Below are positions 10,298-17,947 of a stretch of DNA of 64,000 bases, one piece after another; the stretch's first letter is position 1; every line of letters begins with the position of its first letter. The translations under genes and the position numbers were made by a program. Origin of the DNA: Clostridiales bacterium (lineage in GTDB: Bacteria; Bacillota; Clostridia; Christensenellales; Aristaeellaceae). The notes beneath the pieces are model-generated. The model searched no databases. It saw only the letters and a list, made by a program, of their open reading frames with translations, and was not told the origin of the DNA. The stretch spans positions 186,001 through 250,000 of the forward strand of contig SVGN01000001.1 in NCBI GenBank assembly GCA_015056315.1. Reading direction: 5' to 3'.

Positions 10298-11497
10298 ATG
10301 AAGATTCTGGTGGTGAACCAGCACTACTGGCCGGAGAACTTCCGTGTTACCGAGATCTGCGAGGCGCTGGCCGCCCGCGGGCATCAGGTAACGGCACTGG
10401 TGGGGCTGCCCAACTATCCCACCGGGGTGATCCCCGAGGAATACAGGCGCTTCCGTAACCGGCGGCAGGAGAAGGGCGGCGTGCAGATACGCCGCTGTAT
10501 GGAGATCGGCCGCAGGCCCGGCAAGGTGGGGCTGGCTGTCAACTACGTCAGCTATATGACCTCTGCCACCCTGAAGGCCCTTTTCATGAAGAAGGATTTC
10601 GATGTGATCTATTCCTTCTCCACCTCTCCGGTGCTCATGAGCCTGCCCGGGGCGGTCTTGAAGCTGGTCACCGGCAAGCCGTATGTGATCTATGTGCTGG
10701 ATATCTGGCCCGCCTGCCTGGCAGCCATGAATGTGCCGCCGGAGAGCTTCTTTTACCGTTTCATGGGCAAGGTGAGCAAGTGGATCTACAAGCGTGCCAA
10801 TGTGCTGCTGTATTCCTCCAAGCGCTTCCAGCAGTATATGCAGCAGGTGCACGGTATCTCCATGCCGGATGAGCACTATATGCCCCAGTTTGCCGATGAG
10901 GTATTCGAGGGCGGGCTGCCCGCTGTGACCCACAGCGATGAGAAGCACCTGATGTTTGCCGGTAACATTGGCAAGATGCAGAATGTGGAGGTGCTTCTCC
11001 GAGCGGCTGCCATTTTGAAGAGCGAGCCTGTCCACTGGGATATCGTTGGCGACGGCACCAGCCTTGAAGCCTGTAAAGCCTTGGCAGAAGAGCTGGCGCT
11101 GGGTGAAAAGGTCACCTTCCACGGGCGTAAGCCCCTGGAGGAAATGCCCCGCTACTATGCCATGGCAGATGCCATGCTGGTGAGTATGCGGGATCATATC
11201 AGCGTGAACGATACATTGCCCGGCAAGGTGCAGAGCTACATGGCAGCGGGCAAGCCCGTGCTTGGCTCCATCGGCGGTGAGACCGCTTATGTGGTGGAGA
11301 ACGCCCGCTGCGGCTTCTGCGCTCCGCCGGACGACCCGGAAGCCTTTGCCCAAGTGGTACGCCGCTTTTTGGCTGCTCCCGAAACACATCGGGAGCTGGG
11401 CGAAAACGGACGCAGCCATTACGCTGCCTACTTTACCAAGCAATACCATATCGATAAGCTGGAAAAGCTGCTGAAAGTCCTGAGCGGGAAGGAGTAA
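10298..11497 (+). CDS. Family 4 glycosyltransferase, WbuB-like
   Basis: A GT-B fold retaining glycosyltransferase, probably at the cytoplasmic membrane face in surface glycan synthesis. The N-terminal acceptor domain starts MKILVVNQHYWPENF, typical of WbuB-like proteins (N-acetylhexosamine or N-acetylfucosamine transfer in O-antigen and capsule pathways). The C-terminal donor domain has MFAGNIGKMQNVEVLLRAA and the nucleotide-sugar segment SYMAAGKPVLGSIGGETAYVVE. It starts 4 bp after mtaD and is followed by two further glycosyltransferases, so this is a small glycan assembly operon. Sugar specificity cannot be assigned. Confidence 0.88.
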   Translation: MKILVVNQHYWPENFRVTEICEALAARGHQVTALVGLPNYPTGVIPEEYRRFRNRRQEKGGVQIRRCMEIGRRPGKVGLAVNYVSYMTSATLKALFMKKDFDVIYSFSTSPVLMSLPGAVLKLVTGKPYVIYVLDIWPACLAAMNVPPESFFYRFMGKVSKWIYKRANVLLYSSKRFQQYMQQVHGISMPDEHYMPQFADEVFEGGLPAVTHSDEKHLMFAGNIGKMQNVEVLLRAAAILKSEPVHWDIVGDGTSLEACKALAEELALGEKVTFHGRKPLEEMPRYYAMADAMLVSMRDHISVNDTLPGKVQSYMAAGKPVLGSIGGETAYVVENARCGFCAPPDDPEAFAQVVRRFLAAPETHRELGENGRSHYAAYFTKQYHIDKLEKLLKVLSGKE

Positions 11498-11500
11498 GCC

Positions 11501-12706
11501 ATGCGTGTTTATCAGCTGAATACCTTCTGCGGTATCAAAAGCACCGGGCGCATCGCCTGGGAGATCGGCAAGCTGGTGCTTGAGGATGGGGGAGCGGTGC
11601 GCATCGGCTACGGTGCGGGCGAACCCTCTGCCGAATCCGCGCCCCATTCCTACCGCATCGGCGGCAGGCTGGGGCGCAAGCTGCATGGTGCGCTGCGCAA
11701 GCTGGCAGACGGCGAAGGCCTTGGCAGCTTCTGGGCGACCCGTGCGCTCATCCGGGATATGAAAGCTTTCCAGCCGGAGCTGATCCATCTGCACAACATC
11801 CACGGGGCGTATCTGCATTTGCCCACACTGTTTGCCTACCTGCAAAAGGCAGGCAAGCCTGTGGTGTGGACGCTGCACGATTGCTGGCCCTTTACCGGGC
11901 ATTGTGCCTATTTCGATGCCAGCGGCTGCAAACGCTGGCAGACAGAGTGCTGCCACTGCCCCAGCCAAAAGCAGTACCCGGTCTGCGTCGGGCTGGATGG
12001 CAGCCGCCGCAACCACCGCATCAAGAAACGGCTGTTCCGGAAGCTCACCAACATGACCTTTGCAGCCCCGTGCCAATGGCTTGCGGAGCTGCTCAAGGAG
12101 TCCCATTTGAAGCAATACCCCTGCCGGGTCATCTATAACGGCGTAGACCGGCAGGTGTTCCGGCCGGTAGCTTCCGACCTTCGGCAGCGGTATGGGCTGG
12201 AGGGTAAAAAGCTGGTGCTGGCCGTGGCCTCCGATTGGGATGAGCGCAAGGGCCTTCCGTACCTGACGGAGGCTGCGCAGAAACTGGGCGAGGACTATCG
12301 CTTTGTGCTCATCGGCCTTTCGCCGGAGCAGATCGCGGCGCTGCCCGAAAATATGCTGGGCCTTGGCAGCACCGCCGATCCCCATGAGCTTGCCGCATGG
12401 TATACAGCAGCCGATTGCCTTGCCAACCCCACGCTGGAGGATAATATGCCCATGGTCGATCTGGAAGCGCTGGCCTGTGGTACCCCGGTAGCGGTCTTTG
12501 CCACCGGCGGCTGCCCGGAGGCCATTACGCCGGAATGCGGCATCGTTGTGCCAAAGGGCGATGCGGAAATGCTATGCAACGCCATCCGGGAGCTTTGCAG
12601 CCGCAGTGCCGCCATGGAGGCAGCCTGCTTGCAGCGCAGCAGCCTGTTCGATTCGGGGGATACCTTCCGGGCCTATCTTGAGCTGTATAAGGAGCTTTGC
12701 CAATGA
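11501..12706 (+). CDS. Family 4 glycosyltransferase
   Basis: Second GT-B enzyme of the operon, 401 residues. The N-terminal domain contains HLHNIHGAYLHLPTLFAYL and the cysteine-rich WTLHDCWPFTGHCAYFDASGC...CCHCPSQ, a pattern shared by a subset of GT4 enzymes in exopolysaccharide clusters. The donor domain has VASDWDERKGLPYL and the DNMPMVDLEALACGTPVAVFATGGCPEAI segment with the conserved E-x7-E pair. It begins 3 bp after the previous gene, preceded by GGAAGGAG, and its stop overlaps the next start (ATGA). Confidence 0.88.
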   Translation: MRVYQLNTFCGIKSTGRIAWEIGKLVLEDGGAVRIGYGAGEPSAESAPHSYRIGGRLGRKLHGALRKLADGEGLGSFWATRALIRDMKAFQPELIHLHNIHGAYLHLPTLFAYLQKAGKPVVWTLHDCWPFTGHCAYFDASGCKRWQTECCHCPSQKQYPVCVGLDGSRRNHRIKKRLFRKLTNMTFAAPCQWLAELLKESHLKQYPCRVIYNGVDRQVFRPVASDLRQRYGLEGKKLVLAVASDWDERKGLPYLTEAAQKLGEDYRFVLIGLSPEQIAALPENMLGLGSTADPHELAAWYTAADCLANPTLEDNMPMVDLEALACGTPVAVFATGGCPEAITPECGIVVPKGDAEMLCNAIRELCSRSAAMEAACLQRSSLFDSGDTFRAYLELYKELCQ

Positions 12707-13905
12707 ATGTGCTGTTGATGAGCCTTCTCTACCCGGATGAGGTCTATCAGGAAGTGGCGCAGAACAGCAAAACAGGTATGCAGAACCAGATCGACAGCTA
12801 CCAGAAGGCCTTCTGGGAGGGCATTTCCCAGTGCCTTTCGGAGGGTGAAACGCTGCGTGCGGTCAATGCGCTGCCGGTGGGCATCTTTCCCATCCATTAC
12901 CGGAAATGGCTGCTGCCAAGGGCTGCGTACCAAAACGGACAGATCACTGAGATGGGCGGCATCAACCTTCCTGTTATCAAACAGAAAATACGCCAAAAAC
13001 GCGCTGAGAAGGCCCTGCTTTCGTGGGCAGAGGCTTCGCCGGAAAACCGTACGGTGCTGGTCTACACCCTCTATTTGCCCTATTTGAAGGCCATTGCGGC
13101 GGTGAAGAAGCGTATCCCCGATCTCAAGGCGGCGGTGATCGTTACCGATCTGCCCAACGAGTACGGCCTTTCCTCCGGCAGAACAGGGCTGCTCAAGCGC
13201 ATCGAACAGCGCATGGGCAATGAACAGCTTTCTCTCTGCCGCCAAATGGATGGCTTCGTGCTGCTCACCCAGCCCATGGCAGAGGTGGTGCCCTGCGAAG
13301 GCAAAAAGACCATCGTCATCGAAGGGCTGATCCGGGAGGGGACACCTGTGCCCGCCGCAGAGAGCAGGGAGAGCCCCTTTGAGGTGCTTTACACCGGCAC
13401 CCTCAGCCCGGAGCTGGGCATACAGGAGCTGCTGGATGCCTTCGCCGCCCTGCCGGATGCCCGTTTGCGCATCTGCGGCGGCGGAGTGATGCAGCAGCAG
13501 GTGGAAAGCTTTGCGAAGCAGTACCCCAACATCGTTTTTGAGGGCTTTGTGCCCCACGAAAAAGCGCTGGCCCTGCAGGCCGGGGCGGATGCGCTGATCA
13601 ATCCCCGTTCACCGGCAGGGCTCTTTACACGGTACTCCTTCCCCAGCAAAACGCTGGAGTACATGCGCTCCGGTAAGCCGGTCATCTGCTATAAGCTGGA
13701 GGGTATTCCCGCAGACTACGACCCCTATCTGCAATACATCCCCGCACCGGGTGCGGATGGCATCCGGCAGGCGGTGGAGCAGCTGCAGAAGCTCACGCCC
13801 CGGCAGCGCAGTGAGCTGGGGCAGGCGGCCCTGCAGTATGTACTGGCCAGCAAGAACCCCGCAGCCCAGTGTAAGCGGCTGGTGGAGTGGCTCCGTTCAC
13901 TTTGA
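12703..13905 (+). CDS. Glycosyltransferase (GT4-like)
   Basis: Third glycosyltransferase of the operon, 400 residues. N-terminal MNVLLMSLLYPDEVYQEVA; donor domain with VLYTGTLSPELGIQELLDAFAAL, RLRICGGGVMQQQVESFAKQ and the SKTLEYMRSGKPVICYKLEGIP nucleotide-sugar segment. I chose ATG 12703, which overlaps the previous stop as ATGA and has AAGGAG at 12689-12694; an upstream TTG (12697) is in frame but less likely. The end overlaps the convergent gene at 13897 by 9 bp. Substrate unknown. Confidence 0.86.
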   Translation: MNVLLMSLLYPDEVYQEVAQNSKTGMQNQIDSYQKAFWEGISQCLSEGETLRAVNALPVGIFPIHYRKWLLPRAAYQNGQITEMGGINLPVIKQKIRQKRAEKALLSWAEASPENRTVLVYTLYLPYLKAIAAVKKRIPDLKAAVIVTDLPNEYGLSSGRTGLLKRIEQRMGNEQLSLCRQMDGFVLLTQPMAEVVPCEGKKTIVIEGLIREGTPVPAAESRESPFEVLYTGTLSPELGIQELLDAFAALPDARLRICGGGVMQQQVESFAKQYPNIVFEGFVPHEKALALQAGADALINPRSPAGLFTRYSFPSKTLEYMRSGKPVICYKLEGIPADYDPYLQYIPAPGADGIRQAVEQLQKLTPRQRSELGQAALQYVLASKNPAAQCKRLVEWLRSL

Positions 13906-14304
13906 CAGGCTACGATAGCTGCCCGTTCTCAGTTCTGCCTGCTTCATGCGGGCGATCACGGCATCGTATTGACGGTGCCGTGTTTTTTCTTGGGCAGTAT
14001 AATCGGCAGGCGCAGAAGGCGCAGCAGGTCGCCTCTGAACAAATACCTCAGGCGGCGGCTGGGGCCTTGAGGGCCGTTCCTCATGCGGTGGCATAGGCAT
14101 CTCGTTTCGCGTCTCCGTTGCGTGGCAGGGTTGAGAAGTTTGTGCCGCCTGCGCTGTGGGGGCGGGCGTTGTGTTCTCCCTGGTATGCTCATGCCCGGTA
14201 AGCTCTGCTTCTGTATATGGCAGACGGATGCTCTGGTATTCCATCCATTTCAGCTGCTTCTGTTCACTGGTCAGCGCTGTAAAAGGAGAAGTCTTTCTGG
14301 CCAT
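13897..14304 (-). CDS. Small proline-rich protein of unknown function
   Basis: Not recognised. About 135 residues beginning MARKTSPFTALTSEQKQLKWMEYQ, with a central Pro/Thr/Gln-rich low-complexity part and a basic helical C-terminus (QYDAVIARMKQAELRTGSY). The start is supported by GGAAAGGAGC just upstream on the minus strand; a longer in-frame extension to 14577 runs through a terminator and another gene and is not credible. No signal peptide or membrane segment. It converges on the glycosyltransferase operon. Existence rests on the ribosome binding site and an open frame, so it is moderately supported. Confidence 0.55.
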   Translation of the reverse strand: MARKTSPFTALTSEQKQLKWMEYQSIRLPYTEAELTGHEHTRENTTPAPTAQAAQTSQPCHATETRNEMPMPPHEERPSRPQPPPEVFVQRRPAAPSAPADYTAQEKTRHRQYDAVIARMKQAELRTGSYRSLSK

Positions 14305-14374
14305 CCAACCGGCTCCTTTCCTGTTGTCTGTGAACAGGTTATGTCTGTGAACGCAGAGTGTGCATGGGAAAAGC

Positions 14375-14409
14375 AAAAGGCGCACCACCAAACGGTGGAT
14401 GCGCCTTTT
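14375..14409 (-). terminator. Terminator after the secreted protein gene at 14423
   Basis: An AAAAGGCGC arm and its complement GCGCCTTTT enclose an inner CCACC/GGTGG stem. On the minus strand the hairpin is followed by T-rich sequence. Confidence 0.65.
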
Positions 14410-14422
14410 GCAACGCTGCGCC

Positions 14423-15286
14423 TCAGGGGTGCAGGTCGATGGGCTTGAATTCGATGCCGGGGAAGCAATCGAAGAAAAAGCTGTTGGGGTAAACATCGCC
14501 GGGGTTCTGCTCCTTGCGGATCTCGGCAGGTGTGTAATCGTAGTAAATACCGTCGATGCTGAAATAGGGGCATTCATCCATTGCCAGCATCAGTTCGAAG
14601 GTGGCACCCTCGCCGTTGGTCAGGGTGAGCATTCCATCGCCGTTGGGGCAGGAGGGGGCACGCATGTAGACAGCTCCGGAAAACCACTGTTCGATCTGGG
14701 CCAGCACGGCAGCATCGGTCACGGTCTCGGTGCGGCCGTCTGCCATGGTTACGGTGGCGGCGGTAAGGCCGGTCAGGCTGGAAACATCAAAGCTGGCATA
14801 TTGCAGCAGGGTATCCAGCATAGGCTGCAGGTAGACCACCAGATCTTCGCACTTGGCGTATCTGCGGTGCATGAAGGCAAAGTCTTCGCCGGTCTCGAAA
14901 CAGGTGTAGAGCAGATGGTCGCCGCCAAGCATCATCCACTCGGTGTGGTTGGATGCATCCACAATGGTGTAGCCTGCTTCCGGGTGCTCCTCCCAGAATT
15001 TCTCATCGATGGTGTAGTTGAGCAGCTTCAGCTCATCCAGCAGTGTGCGCAGCTCCTTCTGGGCGGCATCGTCCGGCGTGTAGTAGTAGGTCTCCCACAG
15101 CCCGAGCAGCTGAGGCGTCAGACGGATGCTCAGCTTGTCCTCGGCGGGGTCAAGCGTAAGCGTTGTGCCCTGGTAGGTAAAGGTCTCCTCGGCAACGGCA
15201 GTGCAGGTAGCCAACAGCATGAGCACCGTCATCAGCGCCAGAAGCTTGAAGGATGCGGCCTTGCGTGCGTTCCTTCGTACATTCAT
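14423..15286 (-). CDS. Secreted protein of unknown function
   Basis: Not recognised. 287 residues with a long basic Sec signal peptide (about residues 1-33, hydrophobic core LLALMTVLMLLATC, likely cut after AVA). The cysteine is not in a convincing lipobox. The mature part contains LTPQLLGLWETYYY, FWEEHPEAGYTIVDASNHTEWMMLGGDHLLYTCFETGEDFAFMHRRY and a C-terminal FFFDCFPGIEFKPIDLHP. AGGAGGAGC precedes the ATG. It lies 40 bp downstream of the YitT gene in the same direction and may share its promoter. It is followed by a clear terminator. Confidence 0.75.
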   Translation of the reverse strand: MNVRRNARKAASFKLLALMTVLMLLATCTAVAEETFTYQGTTLTLDPAEDKLSIRLTPQLLGLWETYYYTPDDAAQKELRTLLDELKLLNYTIDEKFWEEHPEAGYTIVDASNHTEWMMLGGDHLLYTCFETGEDFAFMHRRYAKCEDLVVYLQPMLDTLLQYASFDVSSLTGLTAATVTMADGRTETVTDAAVLAQIEQWFSGAVYMRAPSCPNGDGMLTLTNGEGATFELMLAMDECPYFSIDGIYYDYTPAEIRKEQNPGDVYPNSFFFDCFPGIEFKPIDLHP

Positions 15287-15326
15287 GGAAAGCTCCTCCT
15301 ATCATGTGGTGAAGGGCGGGGGGGCG

Positions 15327-16196
15327 TTACATCAGGCCCCGGAAGCCCTTGCCGATGATCTCTGTGGTATTGGTGATCAGAATAAAGCAGGAAGGGTCTA
15401 TCTGCTTGGCATGCTTGCGAAGCTGCACTGCCTGCGGTCTGTTGACCACCGTAAGGATAACGGTCTTATCCTCGTGGGTGAAAGCCCCTTCGCCCTTGAT
15501 GCGTGTAGCGCCTCTGTGCAGCTCGTTAACGATGAAGGCTACGATCTCATCCGGCTTGGAGGTGATCACCTGGAAGCACTTATGTACCTTGATGTTTTCC
15601 AGCACCATATCCACAATGACGGACTTGAGTGCCAGACCCAGAATGCTGAACAGACCCGTCTCCATACCAAACACCGCGCATGCAGCGATGGTAACGAGAA
15701 AATCTACCAGCAGCAGGCAGTTGCCGATATTGATGCTGGTCTTTCTCTTCAGCAGCATGGCAATGATATCGGTGCCGCCGCTGGAGGCCTGCATATTAAA
15801 GAGCATCGCGCTGCCGATAGCAGGCAGGGCTACGGAGAAGATCAGCTCCAGCAGAGGCTGATCGGTCATGGGCTCGCTCAGTGGTACAAGGGTCTCCAGA
15901 CCCCAGATGACACAGCTCATGAGTATGCTCACATAGGCCGTGCGCACACCGAAGGAGCGCCCCAAAAACAGGAAGCCCAACAGCAACAGCGCCTGATTGA
16001 TGATGAATACGAATGCACCGGCAGAAAGGTGGGGGGCCAGCTCGCCAAGAATGATGGAGATGCCGCTTACACCGCCGGTAGAAAAGTGGTTTGGAAACTT
16101 GAAAAAGTAGATGCCAACAGACATAATGACCGTAGCAAGGGTAAGCATCGCATAATCGGATAATACCTGTTTCGGTGTCAGCTTCTCTTGTTCCAT
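15327..16196 (-). CDS. YitT family membrane protein (DUF161/DUF2179)
   Basis: Five to six hydrophobic segments occupy about residues 12-200 (for example LSDYAMLTLATVIMSVGIYFF and FVFIINQALLLLGFLFLG), with the GGVSGISIIL motif after the first. A cytoplasmic DUF2179 domain follows (about 205-289, TSKPDEIVAFIVNELHRGATRIKGEGAFT). Family function is not established. I chose ATG 16196 (MEQEKL) because GAGAGG sits about 12 nt before it; ATG 16205 and a TTG further up are in frame. Its promoter is interlocked with that of the divergent fucosidase gene. Confidence 0.88.
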   Translation of the reverse strand: MEQEKLTPKQVLSDYAMLTLATVIMSVGIYFFKFPNHFSTGGVSGISIILGELAPHLSAGAFVFIINQALLLLGFLFLGRSFGVRTAYVSILMSCVIWGLETLVPLSEPMTDQPLLELIFSVALPAIGSAMLFNMQASSGGTDIIAMLLKRKTSINIGNCLLLVDFLVTIAACAVFGMETGLFSILGLALKSVIVDMVLENIKVHKCFQVITSKPDEIVAFIVNELHRGATRIKGEGAFTHEDKTVILTVVNRPQAVQLRKHAKQIDPSCFILITNTTEIIGKGFRGLM

Positions 16197-16221
16197 GTAT
16201 GGCATACCTCTCAAATAGGCG

Positions 16222-16250
16222 TTGTCATCATATCTATTTTATGCTATAAT
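16222..16250 (+). promoter_or_regulatory. Promoter of the fucosidase/xylosidase operon
   Basis: -35 TTGTCA (16222-16227), 17-bp spacer, -10 TATAAT (16245-16250) with extended TGC. Leader of about 190 nt to the fucosidase start. Confidence 0.72.
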
Positions 16251-16255
16251 AACAA
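16227..16255 (-). promoter_or_regulatory. Divergent promoter of the YitT gene, interlocked with the fucosidase promoter
   Basis: On the minus strand: -35 TTGTTA (16255-16250), 17-bp spacer, -10 TATGAT (16232-16227). The -10 of each promoter overlaps the -35 of the other, so both cannot be occupied at once. Confidence 0.62.
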
Positions 16256-16364
16256 TAAATGCAAGGTGATTTGAAAGGATATTTCCACGGAATCTTCTCT
16301 GGGATTGTTCTTTGGCTCGGTGCAAAGGTTTGCGCCACGTCCCCCGCCTTGCGGCACAGAACGG

Positions 16365-16390
16365 GACAGCGCCTTGGCGGCTGTCTTTTT
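16365..16390 (+). terminator. Attenuator-like hairpin in the fucosidase leader
   Basis: GACAGC (16365-16370) pairs with GCTGTC (16380-16385), extended by GCC/GGC with one bulged base, then TTTTT (16386-16390). It lies about 60 nt before the fucosidase ATG, downstream of the promoter. An upstream stem (about 16319-16336, GGTGCAAA/TTTGCGCC) could be an alternative structure. No T-box or known riboswitch motif was recognised. Confidence 0.5.
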
Positions 16391-16447
16391 CACTGCCATC
16401 ATTGCACTTTGCAGAGCTTCCTCTGCATATGAAAGGAGCTTTCTTTC

Positions 16448-17926
16448 ATGGATCGCGCCTGGTATCTTGCACAGATCGAACGTGTTATCTGCGAGGGCAA
16501 GTACAAGCCCAACTGGGCTTCTCTGGCAGAGCACCCCATTCCGGAATGGTACCGCCAAAAAAGGCTGGGCATCTTTCTGCACTGGGGCCCCTTCTCCATT
16601 CCTGCCTACCACGATTGGTACGCCCGCAACATGTATATCCAGGGTACGGACGAGTATGAGCACCACCTGAAGAACTGGGGCAGCCACAAGGATTTCGGCT
16701 ACCAGAACTTCATTCCCATGCTCAAAATGGAGAACTACGACCCCGAGGAGTGGGTCAGGCTGTTCCGGGAAGCCGGTGCAGACTACATCGTGCCCGTAGC
16801 GGAGCATCACGATGGCTTCCAGATGTACAAAAGCGAGCTTTCTCACTGGAACGCCGCCGAGATGGGCCCTCACCGCGATGTGATGGGTGAGCTGCTCACC
16901 CAGGCAGACCGCAGCGGCATGACGGTGGGCGCATCCTCTCACCGGGTGGAGCATTGCTGGTTCTTTGGCAACGGCAAGAAGTTCGAAAGCGATATCCCTC
17001 AGGTTGTGCCCAGGGACCATCTCTACTGGCCTGCCAACCCGGAGCCGGAAAACCAGCACGACATCAACGGTCAGCCCGCCCCCGACGACGAATTTATGAC
17101 CGATTGGCTGCTCCGCTGCTGCGAGATCGTGGATCGCTACCACCCCCGCATCCTGTATTTTGACTGGTGGATCCAGCATCAGGCCGTAAAACCCTACCTG
17201 ATGAAGTTTGCCGCTTACTATTACAACCGTGCCGAGGAATGGGGCGGCTGCGTGATCAACTACAAGCACGACGCCTTCCCCTTCGGCTGTGCCGTGCCGG
17301 ATGTGGAGCGGGGTCAGTTCTCCGAGGTAAAGCCCTTCCTGTGGCAATCCGATACCTCTGTTATGCGCGGCAGCTGGTGCTATTCCAGCCTGCCGGAGCG
17401 CGCACAGCACAAGGAGCCCAAAGAGATCATCTGGGATCTGGCAGACGTGGTCGCCAAGAACGGCCGCCTGCTGCTGAATGTAGGCCCCAAGCCCGACGGT
17501 ACCCTTGCCGAAAAGGATGTGGCCATCCTCAAGACTCTTGGCAGCTGGATGAAGGTAAACGGTGAGGCCATCCACGGCACCGGCATCTGGCGCTACGCCC
17601 AGGAGGGCCCCACCGCCATTCAGGAAGGCCAGTTTGCAGACGGGGTATCCCGCAACTTTACCAGCGAGGATATCCGCTTCACCTGCAAGGGCGATGCGGT
17701 CTACGCCATTGCGCTCGTCTGCCCTGAGGACGGCACCCTGCACATCCGCAGTATGCGCGAGGCTGATGCCAGCCACCTGCCGCTGTTCAGCGGCGCTGTC
17801 AAAGCGGTTACAGTGCTCGGCTGTGATGCCCCCATCACCTGGGAGCGGGATACCACCGCCCTCACCGTGCATCTGGGAGCCTACCGCAGCGAGCTGCCTG
17901 TAGTAGTCAAAATTACGGTCAATTGA
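16448..17926 (+). CDS. Alpha-L-fucosidase, GH29
   Basis: Retaining glycosidase releasing alpha-linked L-fucose. GH29 signatures: FLHWGPFSIPAYHDWYARNMY near residue 44, EHHDGFQMY at 119-127 and the nucleophile region ILYFDWWIQ with D239. A C-terminal beta-sandwich occupies about residues 385-492. No signal peptide, so it acts inside the cell on imported oligosaccharides. 492 residues is typical. A GAAAGGAGC site precedes the ATG. The GH31 gene follows 21 bp later. In GH29 the acid/base is poorly conserved, so it cannot be named with certainty. Confidence 0.93.
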   Translation: MDRAWYLAQIERVICEGKYKPNWASLAEHPIPEWYRQKRLGIFLHWGPFSIPAYHDWYARNMYIQGTDEYEHHLKNWGSHKDFGYQNFIPMLKMENYDPEEWVRLFREAGADYIVPVAEHHDGFQMYKSELSHWNAAEMGPHRDVMGELLTQADRSGMTVGASSHRVEHCWFFGNGKKFESDIPQVVPRDHLYWPANPEPENQHDINGQPAPDDEFMTDWLLRCCEIVDRYHPRILYFDWWIQHQAVKPYLMKFAAYYYNRAEEWGGCVINYKHDAFPFGCAVPDVERGQFSEVKPFLWQSDTSVMRGSWCYSSLPERAQHKEPKEIIWDLADVVAKNGRLLLNVGPKPDGTLAEKDVAILKTLGSWMKVNGEAIHGTGIWRYAQEGPTAIQEGQFADGVSRNFTSEDIRFTCKGDAVYAIALVCPEDGTLHIRSMREADASHLPLFSGAVKAVTVLGCDAPITWERDTTALTVHLGAYRSELPVVVKITVN

Positions 17927-17947
17927 TCGGTTTTGGAGGGAACACAT

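Noticed and set aside
13918-14577. Long minus-strand extension of the small proline-rich protein
   Set aside because: It would read through a terminator and the 3' end of the next gene; a good ribosome binding site supports the start at 14304.
16257-16447. T-box or known riboswitch in the fucosidase leader
   Set aside because: No T-box sequence (AGGGTGGNACCGCG) or other recognised aptamer core was found; described only as attenuator-like.
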